Origin: Lingula anatina
Taxonomy: Eukaryota > Brachiopoda > Lingulata > Lingulida > Lingulidae
Direction: 5' to 3'
DNA length: 48,183 nucleotides
NCBI RefSeq assembly: GCF_001039355.2
Contig: NW_019774803.1
Location: 360,709-408,891, forward strand
Shown here: positions 25,501 to 35,639 of the stretch, in pieces
Numbering within the stretch: the stretch's first letter is position 1
Layout: every line of letters begins with the position of its first letter
The notes under the pieces: model-generated
Told to the model about the DNA's origin: nothing
The model's input: the letters and a program-made list of their open reading frames with translations, nothing else
Database searches by the model: none
Made by a program: the position numbers and the translations under genes

Positions 25501-27519
25501 CAGTATTTAATAATGGCAAAACTATATCAATACGAAAGCTTGTAAGTTTCTGCCTTCAGACAGCATCAAGGTTGCCTATAAATCAAGGACCACAGACAAC
25601 ATGTAGTAATTGGCAGTCCAGGAAACTTTAGGATATTTTGGGGAAATGTTGAGAAAGGTCAGACAAAATGGTATAATACCAGTTGCTGCACAGAAAACCA
25701 ATGCTGCCAACCAATTCTCTGCTTCTCTATACTGTTTCTTTTCTTTATTATTATTTTAATCTTCACATTTTTAGTAAACTTCACCCTTTTGAATTTCATT
25801 TTAAATAAATCCTTGTTATCTCTTTTACTGTTATTATAGTTATTACTATCATTACTATTGATTTTAAACATCTGAGCCATTGGCACAACCCTATATATAT
25901 ACTCAGTTCTGAGAAAAGTACTTCTAGCACCCAAGTCTAGCCAAGTCTTTACTAAACAGCTTCTTTAAAGAGGAAGGTTAAATCTGATCAAAGTGAGAGA
26001 AGAGATAACAACTATCCCACCTGTTTTGTTTATTATTACCTGACAGCTCTTGCTACTACCTACCTGGCCACAGTGGCTCACTAATGTTCTTATAAATATA
26101 ATATATGTATAGCACGGTGGATAAATGAGTGGTCAACATAGGGGCCTATTTCTGGAGATCTATTGATTTATGAAAGAAACACATTGAAAAGAAAGATGCA
26201 TGGCTGTAAAATAACTTGAACTTACAGGTATACACAAAGTGATAGCTGGCAGAGATGTAAATCATATGTGCTTGTGTCAGGATATTTTCAGTTCACCTTA
26301 AAATCTATACTATTGTCTGGGGAATTTTATATCCAATGCAAGTCTCAATTAAATGTTTGATTGCTTTTCCCCCCCCTTTAAATTTATGTTGCAGTCTGCA
26401 ATATTTTATGTCTGCATTGCGAGTATGAATAAAACTTTTTTCTTGTTTACCTTCAAATATATAAACTGAAGCCAAGGATATAAATTTATGTTTGCATTAA
26501 GCAAAATAGATACCTGCACCTGAGTCTGCAAATGATGGTACTTTATGCAAAACTCAAGCTGCATAAATAAATATTTTTCTTAATATTAATCATGCATTAT
26601 ATTGACTCAGTGTAACCACCAGCAACTTTACCATGTGATACATTACGTCATTCCACATTTTGCTTGCCATGCATATGATGGCCATAACCATGAAAATAAT
26701 AGTGACATAATTATTTTTTCCTATATGTTAGTTTTATGCAGCTAGAAGTCTGTCAATGTTTAAGACTTTTATTACCATTTAGAACAGAATAATATACAAA
26801 TAAATTCCAATTTATGTTGTGATTCTATACATGTACTTGATCATATTACTGGTACTCACATTTATTTCCATTCAAGATTGCTTTTTTATTTTTAAATGAC
26901 AATGTTCATTTTATTTCTGTACAGGAATCACTGGACCCTTATTTATTTATAGATGCATATACTCGCCACACGTTCACTTTGCACTGCTCCATAATATTCA
27001 CAAGTACTAAAAATTCAAATTTTAACTCTTAGTGTTGCACTTTCAGTTGACAAACACCTTGCAATTGTCACCATTAGGATACGACCCCAACTTCTTTAGG
27101 GCAAACAGTACACTACAAATAATATGTTTCTTAGTTTGCATGGTGTCACATTGATAATAAAACTATTAGCAGTACTTTTAGTAGTATTTCAAATAATAAG
27201 GGCATCTGAAAATGATAGTACATGTACTACATACCCATGAAGGCAAATCTTCCACTCTTGCCAATATTTCATCCTTCTCATTCTTCGCTGAAAACTGGGC
27301 GATCTCAGTCTGGAGCTTTTTTCTCCTCTGGTATGTCTCATTCCACATAAAGATGAAGAGACCGAGGAGGATCCAACTGACGCTGAAGTCGAAATAGCCC
27401 ATTATCCAGACGAGTAGGAGGAGGGCGACCAGTTTCAAATACCGCACCACCAACTGCAAGATCGTCGTGTCTCCCTTCGCTGGGGGTGGAGGTGCAACCT
27501 GCGACTGGTTATCAGCCAT
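3296..27519 (-). CDS. ESYT2: Extended synaptotagmin (ESYT2-like), 3' end missing
   Basis: This is a spliced gene with 19 coding exons in view. Coding segments, high to low coordinate: 27519-27235, 22082-22041, 21624-21487, 21002-20926, 20472-20406, 19964-19875, 19423-19368, 17860-17740, 17444-17345, 17181-17111, 16718-16636, 13111-13063, 12682-12593, 8205-8116, 5548-5384, 4995-4846, 4542-4389, 3850-3721, 3400-3296. Every junction has AG/GT signals and the frame runs on through all of them, giving about 687 residues. Domain order is membrane hairpin, SMP, C2A, C2B, linker, start of C2C, as known for extended synaptotagmins. These proteins sit in the endoplasmic reticulum, bind the plasma membrane through C2 domains and transfer glycerolipids through the SMP dimer. 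The start at 27519 opens with MADNQ and a proline run. An in-frame ATG at 27576 lies beyond an acceptor-like site (first exon base 27535), so I did not use it. The C2C remainder, about 130 residues, is not found in 1-3295 and is presumably outside the window. Confidence 0.95.
3609..3640. repeat. Alternating GT/GC tract with 16-bp perfect palindrome
   Basis: A (TG)n run passes into alternating G/C. Positions 3624-3639 (GCGCGTGCGCACGCGC) form a perfect palindrome. It lies in ESYT intron 18, 81 bp past the exon 18 donor, and a short (GA)n run follows. Alternating purine-pyrimidine of this type favours Z-DNA. Confidence 0.7.
4192..4207 (-). repeat. Duplicated copy of ESYT exon 17 donor region
   Basis: The 16 bases at 4192-4207 match 4381-4396, which contain the end of ESYT exon 17 and its donor (CCTG|GTAGGTTG on the minus strand). 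A pyrimidine-rich upstream part is also similar, so about 30 bp of the exon-intron junction seems duplicated 189 bp downstream inside intron 17. Reading from exon 17 to this second donor would meet an in-frame TGA early. Confidence 0.55.
4846..8205 (-). CDS. ESYT2: ESYT exons 14-16: C2B domain
   Basis: Exons 8205-8116, 5548-5384 and 4995-4846 give about residues 424-558. Visible blocks are CFLMVTVDACHNLP, EPSPYVTLGVGGEKQQTQVK, QPVFEENFKFLVHNP, QELDMEVYDSKSKKMLGF and MSKITLRLQLR, in the order of a type-II-like C2 fold. The calcium loops lack the usual aspartates: SPYV replaces SDPY and YDSKSKK replaces an acidic loop. C2B is therefore probably calcium-independent, as is known for ESYT2 C2B. 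Exon 14 begins with a less conserved linker (ALEQCTVAWSEEHLSS). Confidence 0.92.
5261..5375. repeat. Degenerate minisatellite beside ESYT exon 15
   Basis: Copies of GAAATCTTCTSTAA-type sequence start at 5261, 5311 and 5353, each followed by a related AC-rich segment (spacing 50 and 42 bp). Fainter copies extend left to about 5160. It lies in ESYT intron 15, directly next to the exon 15 donor at 5383. Confidence 0.5.
6611..6750. mobile_element. MITE-like element, copy 1, with 5-bp target duplication
   Basis: The 140-bp element begins CAGGGGCGGATTTAG and ends with the inverted form of CAGGGGCGGATCCAG. It is flanked on both sides by CACAG (6606-6610 and 6751-6755), a 5-bp target-site duplication. 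Termini of the type CAGGGG...CCCCTG recall hAT-like non-autonomous elements, though the class is an inference. No coding capacity. It lies in ESYT intron 14. A related copy is at 37824-37983. Confidence 0.75.
7170..7370. mobile_element. Foldback (long inverted repeat) element
   Basis: The arms at about 7171-7243 and 7298-7370 are inverted copies, diverged but clearly related over most of their length. Both end next to the centre in CTTGAAAGCTT and its complement, and the outer tips are related (GCATTCACAAC versus ACATTCAGAAC). A loop of about 54 bp separates them. No open frame. The structure fits a non-autonomous foldback transposon or MITE in ESYT intron 14, about 420 bp from the other MITE. 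Confidence 0.6.
9708..9775. repeat. Perfect 34-bp tandem duplication
   Basis: The 34 bases from 9708 are repeated from 9742 without visible difference. The identity suggests a recent slip or duplication within ESYT intron 13. Confidence 0.8.
11609..11657. repeat. Poly(A) tract of 49 bases
   Basis: An uninterrupted run of A on the plus strand, in ESYT intron 13. No target-site duplication or retroelement body was seen next to it, so I call it a homopolymer and not a retrocopy tail. Confidence 0.85.
12593..17444 (-). CDS. ESYT2: ESYT exons 9-13: C2A domain
   Basis: Exons 17444-17345, 17181-17111, 16718-16636, 13111-13063 and 12682-12593 give about residues 293-423. The domain begins GVLRIHVVGAKDLM, has GKGKSDPYCKL, then NPTWNQFFE and the acidic loop VYDKDPDKDD, and ends with a strand around LIHLRLTWL. 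The aspartates of SDPY and DKDPDKDD are the usual calcium-coordinating positions, so this C2A is predicted to bind calcium. The small 49-bp exon at 13063-13111 was found only by frame and domain continuity (VDISSVAEKGHMDS). Its donor is TCA|GTAGGT and its acceptor TTTCAG. C2A packs beside C2B as a tandem in known structures of this family. Confidence 0.92.
13155..13213. repeat. (ATA)n microsatellite
   Basis: A near-perfect trinucleotide run in ESYT intron 11, just upstream (in gene sense) of exon 12. Confidence 0.9.
13308..13360. repeat. (CT)n followed by (TA)n microsatellite
   Basis: About 42 bases of CT pass directly into TA repeats. Compound dinucleotide repeat in ESYT intron 11. Confidence 0.9.
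15176..15245. repeat. (AAAT)n microsatellite
   Basis: About 17 units of the tetranucleotide in ESYT intron 11. Confidence 0.9.
17319..17338. repeat. (GA)n run
   Basis: A short dinucleotide run a few bases from the donor of ESYT exon 9 (17344). On the transcribed strand it reads as a CT-rich tract in intron 9. Confidence 0.7.
17664..17768. repeat. 35-bp tandem triplication carrying ESYT exon 8 donor
   Basis: Three copies of a 35-bp unit start at 17664, 17699 and 17734. The copy at 17734 spans the last 29 coding bases of exon 8 and the donor CACAG|GTAAGT. The other two keep a GTAAGT donor at the same place, so potential exon ends are 17740, 17705 and 17670. The middle copy differs from the exonic copy at few positions, the outer copy at more, in line with stepwise duplication outward from the exon. 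Confidence 0.85.
17740..22082 (-). CDS. ESYT2: ESYT exons 2-8: SMP lipid-transfer domain
   Basis: Exons 22082-22041, 21624-21487, 21002-20926, 20472-20406, 19964-19875, 19423-19368 and 17860-17740 together give about residues 96-292. The domain opens with VFFPDVERAEWLNK, then QIWPFVGKYTDDLL and EPSIINNLPPSLKSF. It continues with GGVKVYTENV, VKVKGIQAGIKDLQ, GTLRIVFKPLI, PMIGGITVFFLNRP and NALDIPGL, and ends with MMVLPNKLPIQL. These blocks align by eye with the SMP domain of vertebrate ESYT2, which forms a hydrophobic groove that carries glycerophospholipids. The splice phases across the exons are 0, 0, 2, 0, 0, 2, 0. The donor of exon 8 (17740) lies inside a 35-bp tandem repeat, described separately. 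Confidence 0.93.
17861..19367 (-). other. ESYT intron 7
   Basis: A 1.5 kb AT-rich intron within the SMP domain. It holds a 26-base poly(A) at 18422-18447. Nothing else is recognised. Confidence 0.65.
21655..21734. repeat. (GGAT)n then (AAAT)n compound microsatellite
   Basis: About nine GGAT units pass into about twelve AAAT units in ESYT intron 2, 30 bp from the exon 3 acceptor. Confidence 0.9.
22518..22554. repeat. (AC)n microsatellite
   Basis: A dinucleotide run with one interruption in ESYT intron 1. Confidence 0.9.
23468..23489. other. Two N bases beside a poly(A) run
   Basis: Positions 23468-23469 are N and are followed by about 20 A. The true homopolymer length is uncertain here. Confidence 0.9.
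24464..24484. repeat. (CAGA)n run
   Basis: About five tetranucleotide units in ESYT intron 1. Confidence 0.8.
27235..27519 (-). CDS. ESYT2: ESYT exon 1: N-terminal ER membrane hairpin
   Basis: This exon encodes 95 residues. A short polar, proline-rich leader (residues 1-19) is followed by a long hydrophobic stretch at about residues 28-59 broken by GYFDFS, which fits the hairpin that anchors extended synaptotagmins in the endoplasmic reticulum. Basic residues (YQRRKK) follow directly, then a helical charged segment ending in EDLPSW, a family-typical junction into the SMP domain. The donor is TGG|GTATGT in phase 0. The first intron (22083-27234) is the largest of the gene. Confidence 0.93.
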
Positions 27520-28187
27520 GCCTACCTTTTGGTAACTGCAACCAGAGAAAAATATTGTATTTTCATCAAAATTCAAGGATAACCTTGTAGTTGTAGCCGG
27601 TTTTCTTGGTGCTCCATTTCTCTTTGACCTCGGACGAGTCGAACAAAGATAGGGTGGAACCTGATATAAGTTAAATAGTTTTATTCAGTGTATGTCATTC
27701 AAACTTAAAGTAAGGACAAATAAAGAGTCAAAAATATTGGCAAATATATATGTGTGTGTATCCCCTTCCAATAAACTTTATTCTTGATCGGAATTACGAT
27801 ACTTGATAGATCTGTCGTAACTTGATTAGCCACATTCATTCCCACCGCAATGGACTCTTCTGGACTCTTCTAAAGTATCCACTTACAGCAAATAAAGTCG
27901 TAAAACATGAAAATCTGTAAAAAAGATATTTGTATTTTAACTTCATTTGCTTTCACGAAAAGCAAGAGTGGATCAAATAAGCAGATTTCTGACAGCCAAA
28001 TGTTAATGGATGCTCTGTATTTATTTTGACATTTTACTGCAATACCGGCAAGTGCTTTCTACGCATGCGCGTTTAAAGAAATAGTTTTGCTGAAAAGTGG
28101 CGGTGATGGAAGAGAGGTGAATATTTGCGGATTTACAAGTAGTGCTACGTATATGTTGCTTGATCGTGGGCGGATAGAATATCCAAA
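27520..28187. promoter_or_regulatory. Likely bidirectional promoter between ESYT2 and DYNC2I1
   Basis: The two start codons (27519 minus, 28188 plus) are 668 bp apart and face away from each other. CpG dinucleotides and GC content rise towards 28000-28200, and an NRF1-like palindrome lies at 28061-28071. No clear TATA box is seen. On the ESYT side an acceptor-like TTGCAG (first exon base 27535) suggests a non-coding 5' exon further up. Transcript starts cannot be fixed from sequence alone. Confidence 0.6.
28061..28071. promoter_or_regulatory. NRF1-like site
   Basis: The bases ACGCATGCGCG match the core of the nuclear respiratory factor 1 palindrome (GCGCATGCGC). The site is about 117 bp from the DYNC2I1 start codon, a usual place for such sites in CpG-type animal promoters. 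Confidence 0.5.
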
Positions 28188-31100
28188 ATGCCTTCGGAAA
28201 AGGTAGGTATCAATAAGCAAAATTGTGGCTCGAGCAAATACACCATGCACCTTTGAATTTCATAGTTTACTCTGTTGCTACGAACATGAAACTGTAAATG
28301 TCTGCATATCCCTGGATTGTACTGTCATAGAAGGTGCAGACAGTTGAGCTTTAGACGCGTCAGTTTTTGTAAATCCTGCTTACTGGCGTTTGTTTGATGA
28401 AGAACGTGATTTTTCGTCCACCACAGGTAATCCATTACCATAGAATACATGATGCGTTGCCGAAGCCTGTTGAATGATTTGATACGCTACAGAGTGTATT
28501 CAATACTATTGCTAACGTTAATACCAGTTAATTGTATCTTTCCCACAGTGACAAACACAACATAATTTCATATATCTTCCACTGCCATCACAGCGGTTCT
28601 TGCCATTGCTTGCATTAGAGCCTTTACAATCCTCCTTCATAGTCAACATATTTTTTAGACAGCATTGATAAAACAGAAACATTGCTTTATTTAAGTGCTA
28701 CTTGTAAGTAAATTGTATTTAGTTATAACATAAAATTATTCTTAACAATATTTATTTACTATATGTATTTTTCAGCGACGTACAAAAGAAGACACATGGA
28801 AAGAGGCAGATTTGAAAAAATCTATCAAGGTAATAGAAAGGACACCCTTCCAGTATATAACAGTTGAAGACACGAAAAGTGTTATGAATGTTTTTATTGA
28901 GTATAGAGAAATTCAACTCTCAGTGGTCAAGAGCACATCAGATAAGAGTGTGTGTATACATGTTTAAATTGTGGAAATATGTTTACTTAACAAAGATAGT
29001 GCTCTATAACATATATATATTTTTGATGTCAAATCTTTTTATTTTATGTGTCCGGAAAAAATGCAGTGACAGCCTTAAAAGGGCTTATTTAAAATATTAG
29101 AATGTAATGTGCTTATTATAATTAATTTAGGATGCTCACAAAGATTCTGAGAGAAGATCAAAAGATGATCGAGACAAAAGAAGAGATAGGGATAAAGATC
29201 GAGACAGGGACAGAGATAAAGAAAGAGACAGGGAAAGGGAAAAGGACAGAGATAGGGATAGAAAAGACAGACACAGAGAAAATGGAGATTCAGGCAGTAG
29301 AGACCGTAGGAAAGATGACAGAGACAGGAAAGATAGAGATAGAAAGAAAGAAGAGGTCAGGGTTGAGTACATACATGAAGTAAAAAATGTTATTGCATTG
29401 CATTGTCTTTTTTTTTTTTTTTGCATAACTATTCATTATCATTATAAGAATTCATACATCTGTAGAATCATCGGTTTAGAACTATCCACTATCTAAGTAG
29501 AATTTTCTCATGTAAATTTGCTTTTCTATACACTCTTTGTCTCTCTATGTTTGACTTGTCTTGACTCTCACTTCCTTCTATCTTTTCTGTAAACTTCTCA
29601 CAGTCTAGAACAAAAGCCAGCAGTAGAGTAGCTGGTGCTCTTACTGTAGCTCACTCAAGTAGAGGTAGAAAACCTTCCCCTTTCAAGAAAACTTCTCTTC
29701 AGACAAAAAAGGTTGTATCAGTAAGTGTAATCCATGAGGATTATTTTTTTTTTGCAAAATTTTAGTTATTTTTTCTCTCTTTTTTTTTTCATAAGAGGAA
29801 ATTGTTCTAAAAAAAATTCCACTCGCTTTTTTCTGTAAGTTATCTGTTAAGTGACTGATGAGCTGCTTGTCAGTATTTTATTGATTACAGTGTGTTCACT
29901 GTAACATTGGACAAGTTTTAGTTACAAACTTAATCTGTGTCATTATTATTGCAGGAAAGCAAGAGACGCGATGACAAAGACAGAGACAAAAACAGAGACA
30001 GAGATCATGAAAGCAGTAGCCGTCACCGCGATGACCGACGTTCTAAGGATGATGACCGCCACAGGAGCAGCAGGGACAAAGACAACCGAGACAAAGAGGA
30101 TCGAAAAAGAAAAGACGATGATCATCGGCGTGACGACAAGCGTGGCGGCAAGGATGAGGTAAATGGTGATAGAGAAAAGAGAAGCGGTCACCACAGGGAA
30201 CGGGATGATAGTGATAGGAAACACAGGGATCAGGACAGGGAGAGAAAACATAGGGAAGAGGGGGAGAAACATGAGAGAGAGCATAAACGTCATGGGGAGG
30301 GGGAGAGATCTAGGGAGAGAGACCGAGAGAGAGACAGGGAGAGAGATAGTAGACACAGATCACAGGAGAATAGAAAGGTAAGTAGTATTGTTTATTGGCG
30401 TCTGAACTTTTGGATGACCTACATGGCTTGTATACACTGTAAGATGATTTTGGTAACTTTAAATTTGATTTGAAAAATATCATAATTATATCAAAATTTG
30501 ATATAAAAGAGAAAAATGAGATATGGGATACCATAAGATTCTAGTACTTAAAAAGATATGACGTAAAACACAATTTGGAAAATGCAGTTTGCTGGGAATG
30601 GACATTGAAAATTAAGTAAAAGGCAAAGTAGTTTTCATTTATGTAAAAATGCCCTAAATGAAGATATTAATTAATCATTGTGGCAAAAGCAATAACCAGA
30701 ATTGTGAGATGTTTCCTGAAGAAAAACATGCAAATTGTCAAAAATCACATTCAAAAGTTCAGATTATTAAATATTTTTTTCATTTTCACTTAATTTTTTT
30801 CCTTTTGCTCTGCATGTTATTTATCTTTAGTGCTCCTTGTTTTTATGTTAGATATTCAACCTAAATGTTCTGTAGACTTCATGTACAGTACTTTAAACAC
30901 TTATGCTTATTATAAAAAATCTATATTTATTATAATTTATAGGTATCACTTATTTTAAAATTTCTTATATGATATTTATCAGTATGCATGTGCCGTATGA
31001 ATAAGCATTTTTATCTTTTTTCCATTCTTTTCTCATGTTACTGCATTTCTAACTTTTCATTTATGACTGCTTTGGTTATTTCTGTGTGAATGTTAAGGAG

Positions 31101-32956
31101 GACAGTAGAGATGACCGACACAGGAAATCAAGAGATCATGACTCCAAGGTAAGACTTTCACAATGGGCAATACTGACCAGACCTTAACTGGTAATAGTCT
31201 AGTTTACATCACCAGACAACTTGATCATACCCGAAATTCAGGTCAGATGCACTTTCTTTATTTTCATTTTCATTCATCCAGCTTTTGTGTTTTTGCAAAA
31301 AGTCAAGTGATGTAGTTAATAGGCCCGTCTACACTTGAATGCCAATATTGGACTTGTTTTGCAAAAGTAACAAACTAACTGTAACAGTACTGTTATAATA
31401 TTCAAATAATGTGTAAGGGAGACAGTGGAAATATTTTAGTGGACCAACAATGATTTGTCCCTGATCAAAGTATGCTTAGTCTTACAGTTAATGTCAACTT
31501 TGGACTCCATTTTTTATTTTTTTACTTATTGTTGTATAATATTTGTTTTCTTTTGGGGATTGGAGGTGGGCTGGTATGGGATAATCTGAATGATTTACTA
31601 ATAGTAGTAAGTAATTGTAGTAATCCCACATATCATATAACATTATGTAAAGTGAAAATTTTGGAATGGGTTAAATGTATAAGGTTGTGATGATATTTAA
31701 CTTTTGTAGTTGTTTACTTTCATATTATAGTTCTAATATACAACTTTTTAATAGGAAAGGAGGAAAGAGGATGACAAAAGGAAAGAAGACAGAAGGAGAG
31801 ATGATGACAGAAGAGAGAGGAGAAAAGATGATGACAGGTTCTTGAGCTTTATATTATTATATTATATTATAATTTCATTTTAAAAGTTAAGCATGCAGAG
31901 TTTCTTGCAGTATGAAGAATTATGATAAGTATTTAAATATACAACATCTTTCCTCTTTATACGTCAAAGACGGGATTAGATTCATTTAGATTCATTTACT
32001 GTACATATCAGTTTTGTGCTGACAAGTGATTGGATGTTGGTCACTTGAAGATTAGTGGAATCAGAGCTTTTGTCATGTTTTGATCTTGTTAATATCAGTA
32101 TAATTGTATTTCTGCTAATGTGTTTTCACAGAACAGTATGCCATCATGTTTTGTACTCAAACCTTTTTTAGAAGAGATAGAGACAGAGAGAAGGACAGAG
32201 AAAGAGAAAAGGAGAGAGAGAGAGAAAAAGACAAAAATCGAGAAAAAGACAGAGATAGAGAAAAAAGAGACAGAGACAGGGATAAAGATAGAGACAGAGA
32301 AAGGGATAGAGATAGGGATAGAGATAAAGACAGAAGAGAGAGAGATAAAGACAGAGACAGAAGAGAGAGGGATAAAGAAAGGGATAGAACCAAAGACAAG
32401 GAGAGAGATAGAGACGGGGAGAAGGATAGAGATAAAGAAAGAGATAGGGAGAGGGATAGAGGCAAGGAGAGGGATAGAGACAGGGAAAGAGATAGAGATA
32501 GAGACAGAAGCTCCAGAGATGAGGACAAAGGCAGAGAAAGAAACAAAGACAGGAGTTCCAGAGATGACAAGGTTGGTAATTAAAAGATGAATTCACTTAG
32601 AAAATTTGTTATATACAGATTTCTGTTTAAAGCAGGACTCACTTGCATAGTGACATTGTTTTAAATTTTGCTTTAGTCAGTTCTGTTTTGTTTGTTATTG
32701 GCTATTTGCTCGAAAATGACTGCATAAACTACATTTGAAATGAATGTGTTCAATTTCCAGTTGATTCTGATAAGGGCAGTTTTCCAAAAGTTCCAAAAAG
32801 ATATAATTCATGTAATAGTACGTTTTGTAATCTCTGCTAAGAAAGTAGAGCAGTATTGTCAATTTCGAATTTTTGCAATAAAACACATTTACCATGTCTT
32901 CTTTGCAGCGAGAGGAGAAGTCATCTAGTTTTAAGGCAAGCAAAGAGGAAGAGTCT
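28188..32956 (+). CDS. DYNC2I1: DYNC2I1 exons 1-9: charged Arg/Asp/Glu/Lys N-terminus
   Basis: About residues 1-472. Exon 1 encodes only MPSEK. Exon 2 has [18 protein letters not shown], the conserved family start. Exons 3, 5, 7 and 8 are almost pure RD/RE/KD low complexity; exon 8 alone (32172-32571) gives 133 such residues. Exon 4 (29604-29720) is different: non-acidic, rich in S, K and A, and 117 bp long. It may be a cassette exon. Exons 2-6 and 9 have lengths divisible by three and are symmetric in phase 0, so several could be skipped without a shift. The donors of exon 7 (CAG|GTTCTT) and exon 8 (AAG|GTTGGT) are weak. The human protein has a similar but less regular charged N-terminus, which binds light chains. 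Confidence 0.9.
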
Positions 32957-35560
32957 GTAAGTATATTTCAGACCACTCAGAATGCCTGTTTCCATATATG
33001 TTTTCACAGATGCTTTTAGCAGCATGGATATAATTTCTTTTTTGGCATTTTGTTATAAGTTAAACAGAAGTGGTATACAAATATATTGATCAGTTTGTTA
33101 CAAAATTAACCAATTCCCTGTTGCATTCATTTTTCATTGTCCGTGTGTTTGAGAAGTTTTGATTTGGATTTTTATCTGTAATCATTTTCGTTTAGTTGAT
33201 TTGCATGTTGCTTCAAGCTTTATTGAATGAAACACATTACTATGCATTTTATCTTTGCTAAATGAATAATTTACCAAGACTATTTGAAATAATGATAAAT
33301 AGATTTATTTAGTCATATTTATCTGTGAGAGTTTGACAGATGATTTGAAAGAAAAAGTGAGCGAAGAGAGGAAAAAAAAGACAAACCGTTCACAGCTTTA
33401 GTTCAATCAGCTAGTTGCTTATTTGCAGCTTTTTCTTAGTTTTTTGTTAAAATTTTGGATGAAGAACATATCGTTTGCAAACATTGTTTTAAATTCATCT
33501 TACTGCAATGCATGCATGTTTTTTTCTTTTAATTTGTCACATTATTTATGCACACGTTAGCAGAGCACAGTGATCGAGGAAGTTTCGGAAAAGTCAGAGC
33601 TGAAAGAGGAGAAGGAAGTAAAATGGGGTGGTGCAGATGATGCGGGTGCTGACGAGGAAGAGCAGGGTTACGATGATTATGATGATGACTTTGAGGTACA
33701 AACAACAAGCTGCTTGTACTGTAGACACAGTGTTTGTTGAATATATTGGCTTGTTTTATTTTACTTTAATATTGAATATTTTGTTGTTTATTATACAGAA
33801 TATTGATTTTTGTGTTGAATTGAATGTCAGTGAAAAAAAAAAAATAGATGGCATGATACCTGTAATTAAAGGATAGAAATGCATGTAGGTGGACATGCTG
33901 TGAAATTTATTATGTGACAGTAAATAAAAACAGGTGTATTGTGCAACATCAAAACTATCTGAAATATTTATGGCTCCACAGATATTAACTTAAAGATACT
34001 AGTACACATATGATGATTTTATATAATGGATATGACTGTTTCTCGTAGGATTATGATGATGACTTTGAAGATGAAGAAGAAGATTCTGCAGATGCTAGAG
34101 CTGTAAGTATCTAATGTGACATGCACGGAGCTACTGGTCATTAATTTAGTTTTGAAAACTGTTTCAGACAATTGTATTGATCCATATTTCCAGTCAGTAA
34201 ATTACACTTTTTATTGGATATGAGAAGCAGATTTTATGAAGAATTATTTTAAGTTTGCAGACAGTTGTCAGTCAACAATTTGTATCTGTGACACGAGCAG
34301 CCTAATATTACTAGTATTTAATAAAATAATCTTTAGTAAGGCTTGCATGTGCAACACTCAAGTATGCTAGCCAAATGAAAATGCCAACCACAAATTCTTA
34401 GGCAAAAATCAGTTACTTATAACAGTTTGTAAAGGCAATGTTATTTCCCTAATTTAAGTTATGACTTAGACTGGACTTTTCATAAAATTGGGTCAGCAGA
34501 TTTGACAAATTTGTGCAAAGATGAGATGGAGTGGCTTCACCAGTTCTTTCATAGAGAGAACATTGTTCCACTATAACAGCAGGGAGGGGGGCACTTGAGT
34601 TTTTAGACCCCCTCCCCCCAGATATACCATATACCCCTTTAAGAAAAGCATTCCTATAGAAAGCCTGATAATATAATTGTAATATTACATAAAGAGTGAC
34701 CTTTGGATGCCCCCACCCTTATATAATCAACATACCAGTATTAAAGACCCCTGATTTTGAACATTTTTTCCTCTTAAAGGTTCCACTGAAGGGCCTTTCC
34801 CCCCGGTTACAGCAAGTGGCTCACTGGAACGCTGACAATGCTGTAACTATACTTCACCTGTTTAGATGTTTTAGCCATTAGATACATAGATAACATACAC
34901 TACTATAGCTACATAGAGTGGCACAGCCCCTAATTATGCACTAATGTAGAGGAAGTTATGTACTACTTGCTATATGATATAGATTGTCTGTTGTAGAAGC
35001 TGACTTATGCTTTATTTATATGCTTTTGGTATGCTAATGCCAGGGCATGGAAAGGGCTTTGAATGCGTTCTAGACATATGAACTTTCCTGATATGAGTGT
35101 GTAACTTTTCTTTATAAAAACAATTGATTTAAAAAAGGGAAGAAAGAGACACATTTTGAAGATCTCCCCATTTGTGACCTTGAAGTAGTTTCACACCCTT
35201 AATTAATTTCTACTTGTCTTTTTGGGCTGTGTGATTTAACCAATTGTATTACATTTTCATAATATTGATTTACAATTCAGGTCCTAACTAACCTTGCATA
35301 TATAGCTTATAATAAGTAGAAAAATGCTTTTATGGAAGCATTGTGCTGTTACTATTATCTTTCTTATAATTTTAAACTTTTAATAAAAGATTTGCCTGCT
35401 TTGCCTAAAAATATTATTCTTTGAACAGTCAATCTTACGTGACTGTTATATAATTGCTTAAATATGTTATAGTTGATTATTCTATTTTTTATTATTGGTT
35501 ATTTGATAAGCCAATTGTAATTAAGTAAAGTTAATCTTTGTTTTTTACAGTAGAAAAGTT

Positions 35561-35639
<79 letters not shown>

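Larger units (their letters stand above)
22083..27234 (-). other. ESYT intron 1
   Basis: The first intron, 5.2 kb. It contains an (AC)n run at 22518-22554, two undetermined bases (N) at 23468-23469 next to a poly(A), and a (CAGA)n run at 24464-24484. No conserved exon was seen on either strand. As a long first intron it could hold regulatory DNA, but no specific site is recognised. Confidence 0.65.

Noticed and set aside
27520-27576. Upstream in-frame ATG at 27576 as the ESYT start
   Set aside because: An acceptor-like TTGCAG lies between it and the 27519 ATG, and the extra residues look unlike the family N-terminus.
29946-30356. Minus-strand frame opposite DYNC2I1 exon 5
   Set aside because: Antisense shadow of the charged exon, without splice or domain support.
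32157-32570. Long minus-strand frame rich in Ser/Leu opposite DYNC2I1 exon 8
   Set aside because: It is the antisense shadow of the RD/RE codons. Frames opposite such repeats are open by composition alone.
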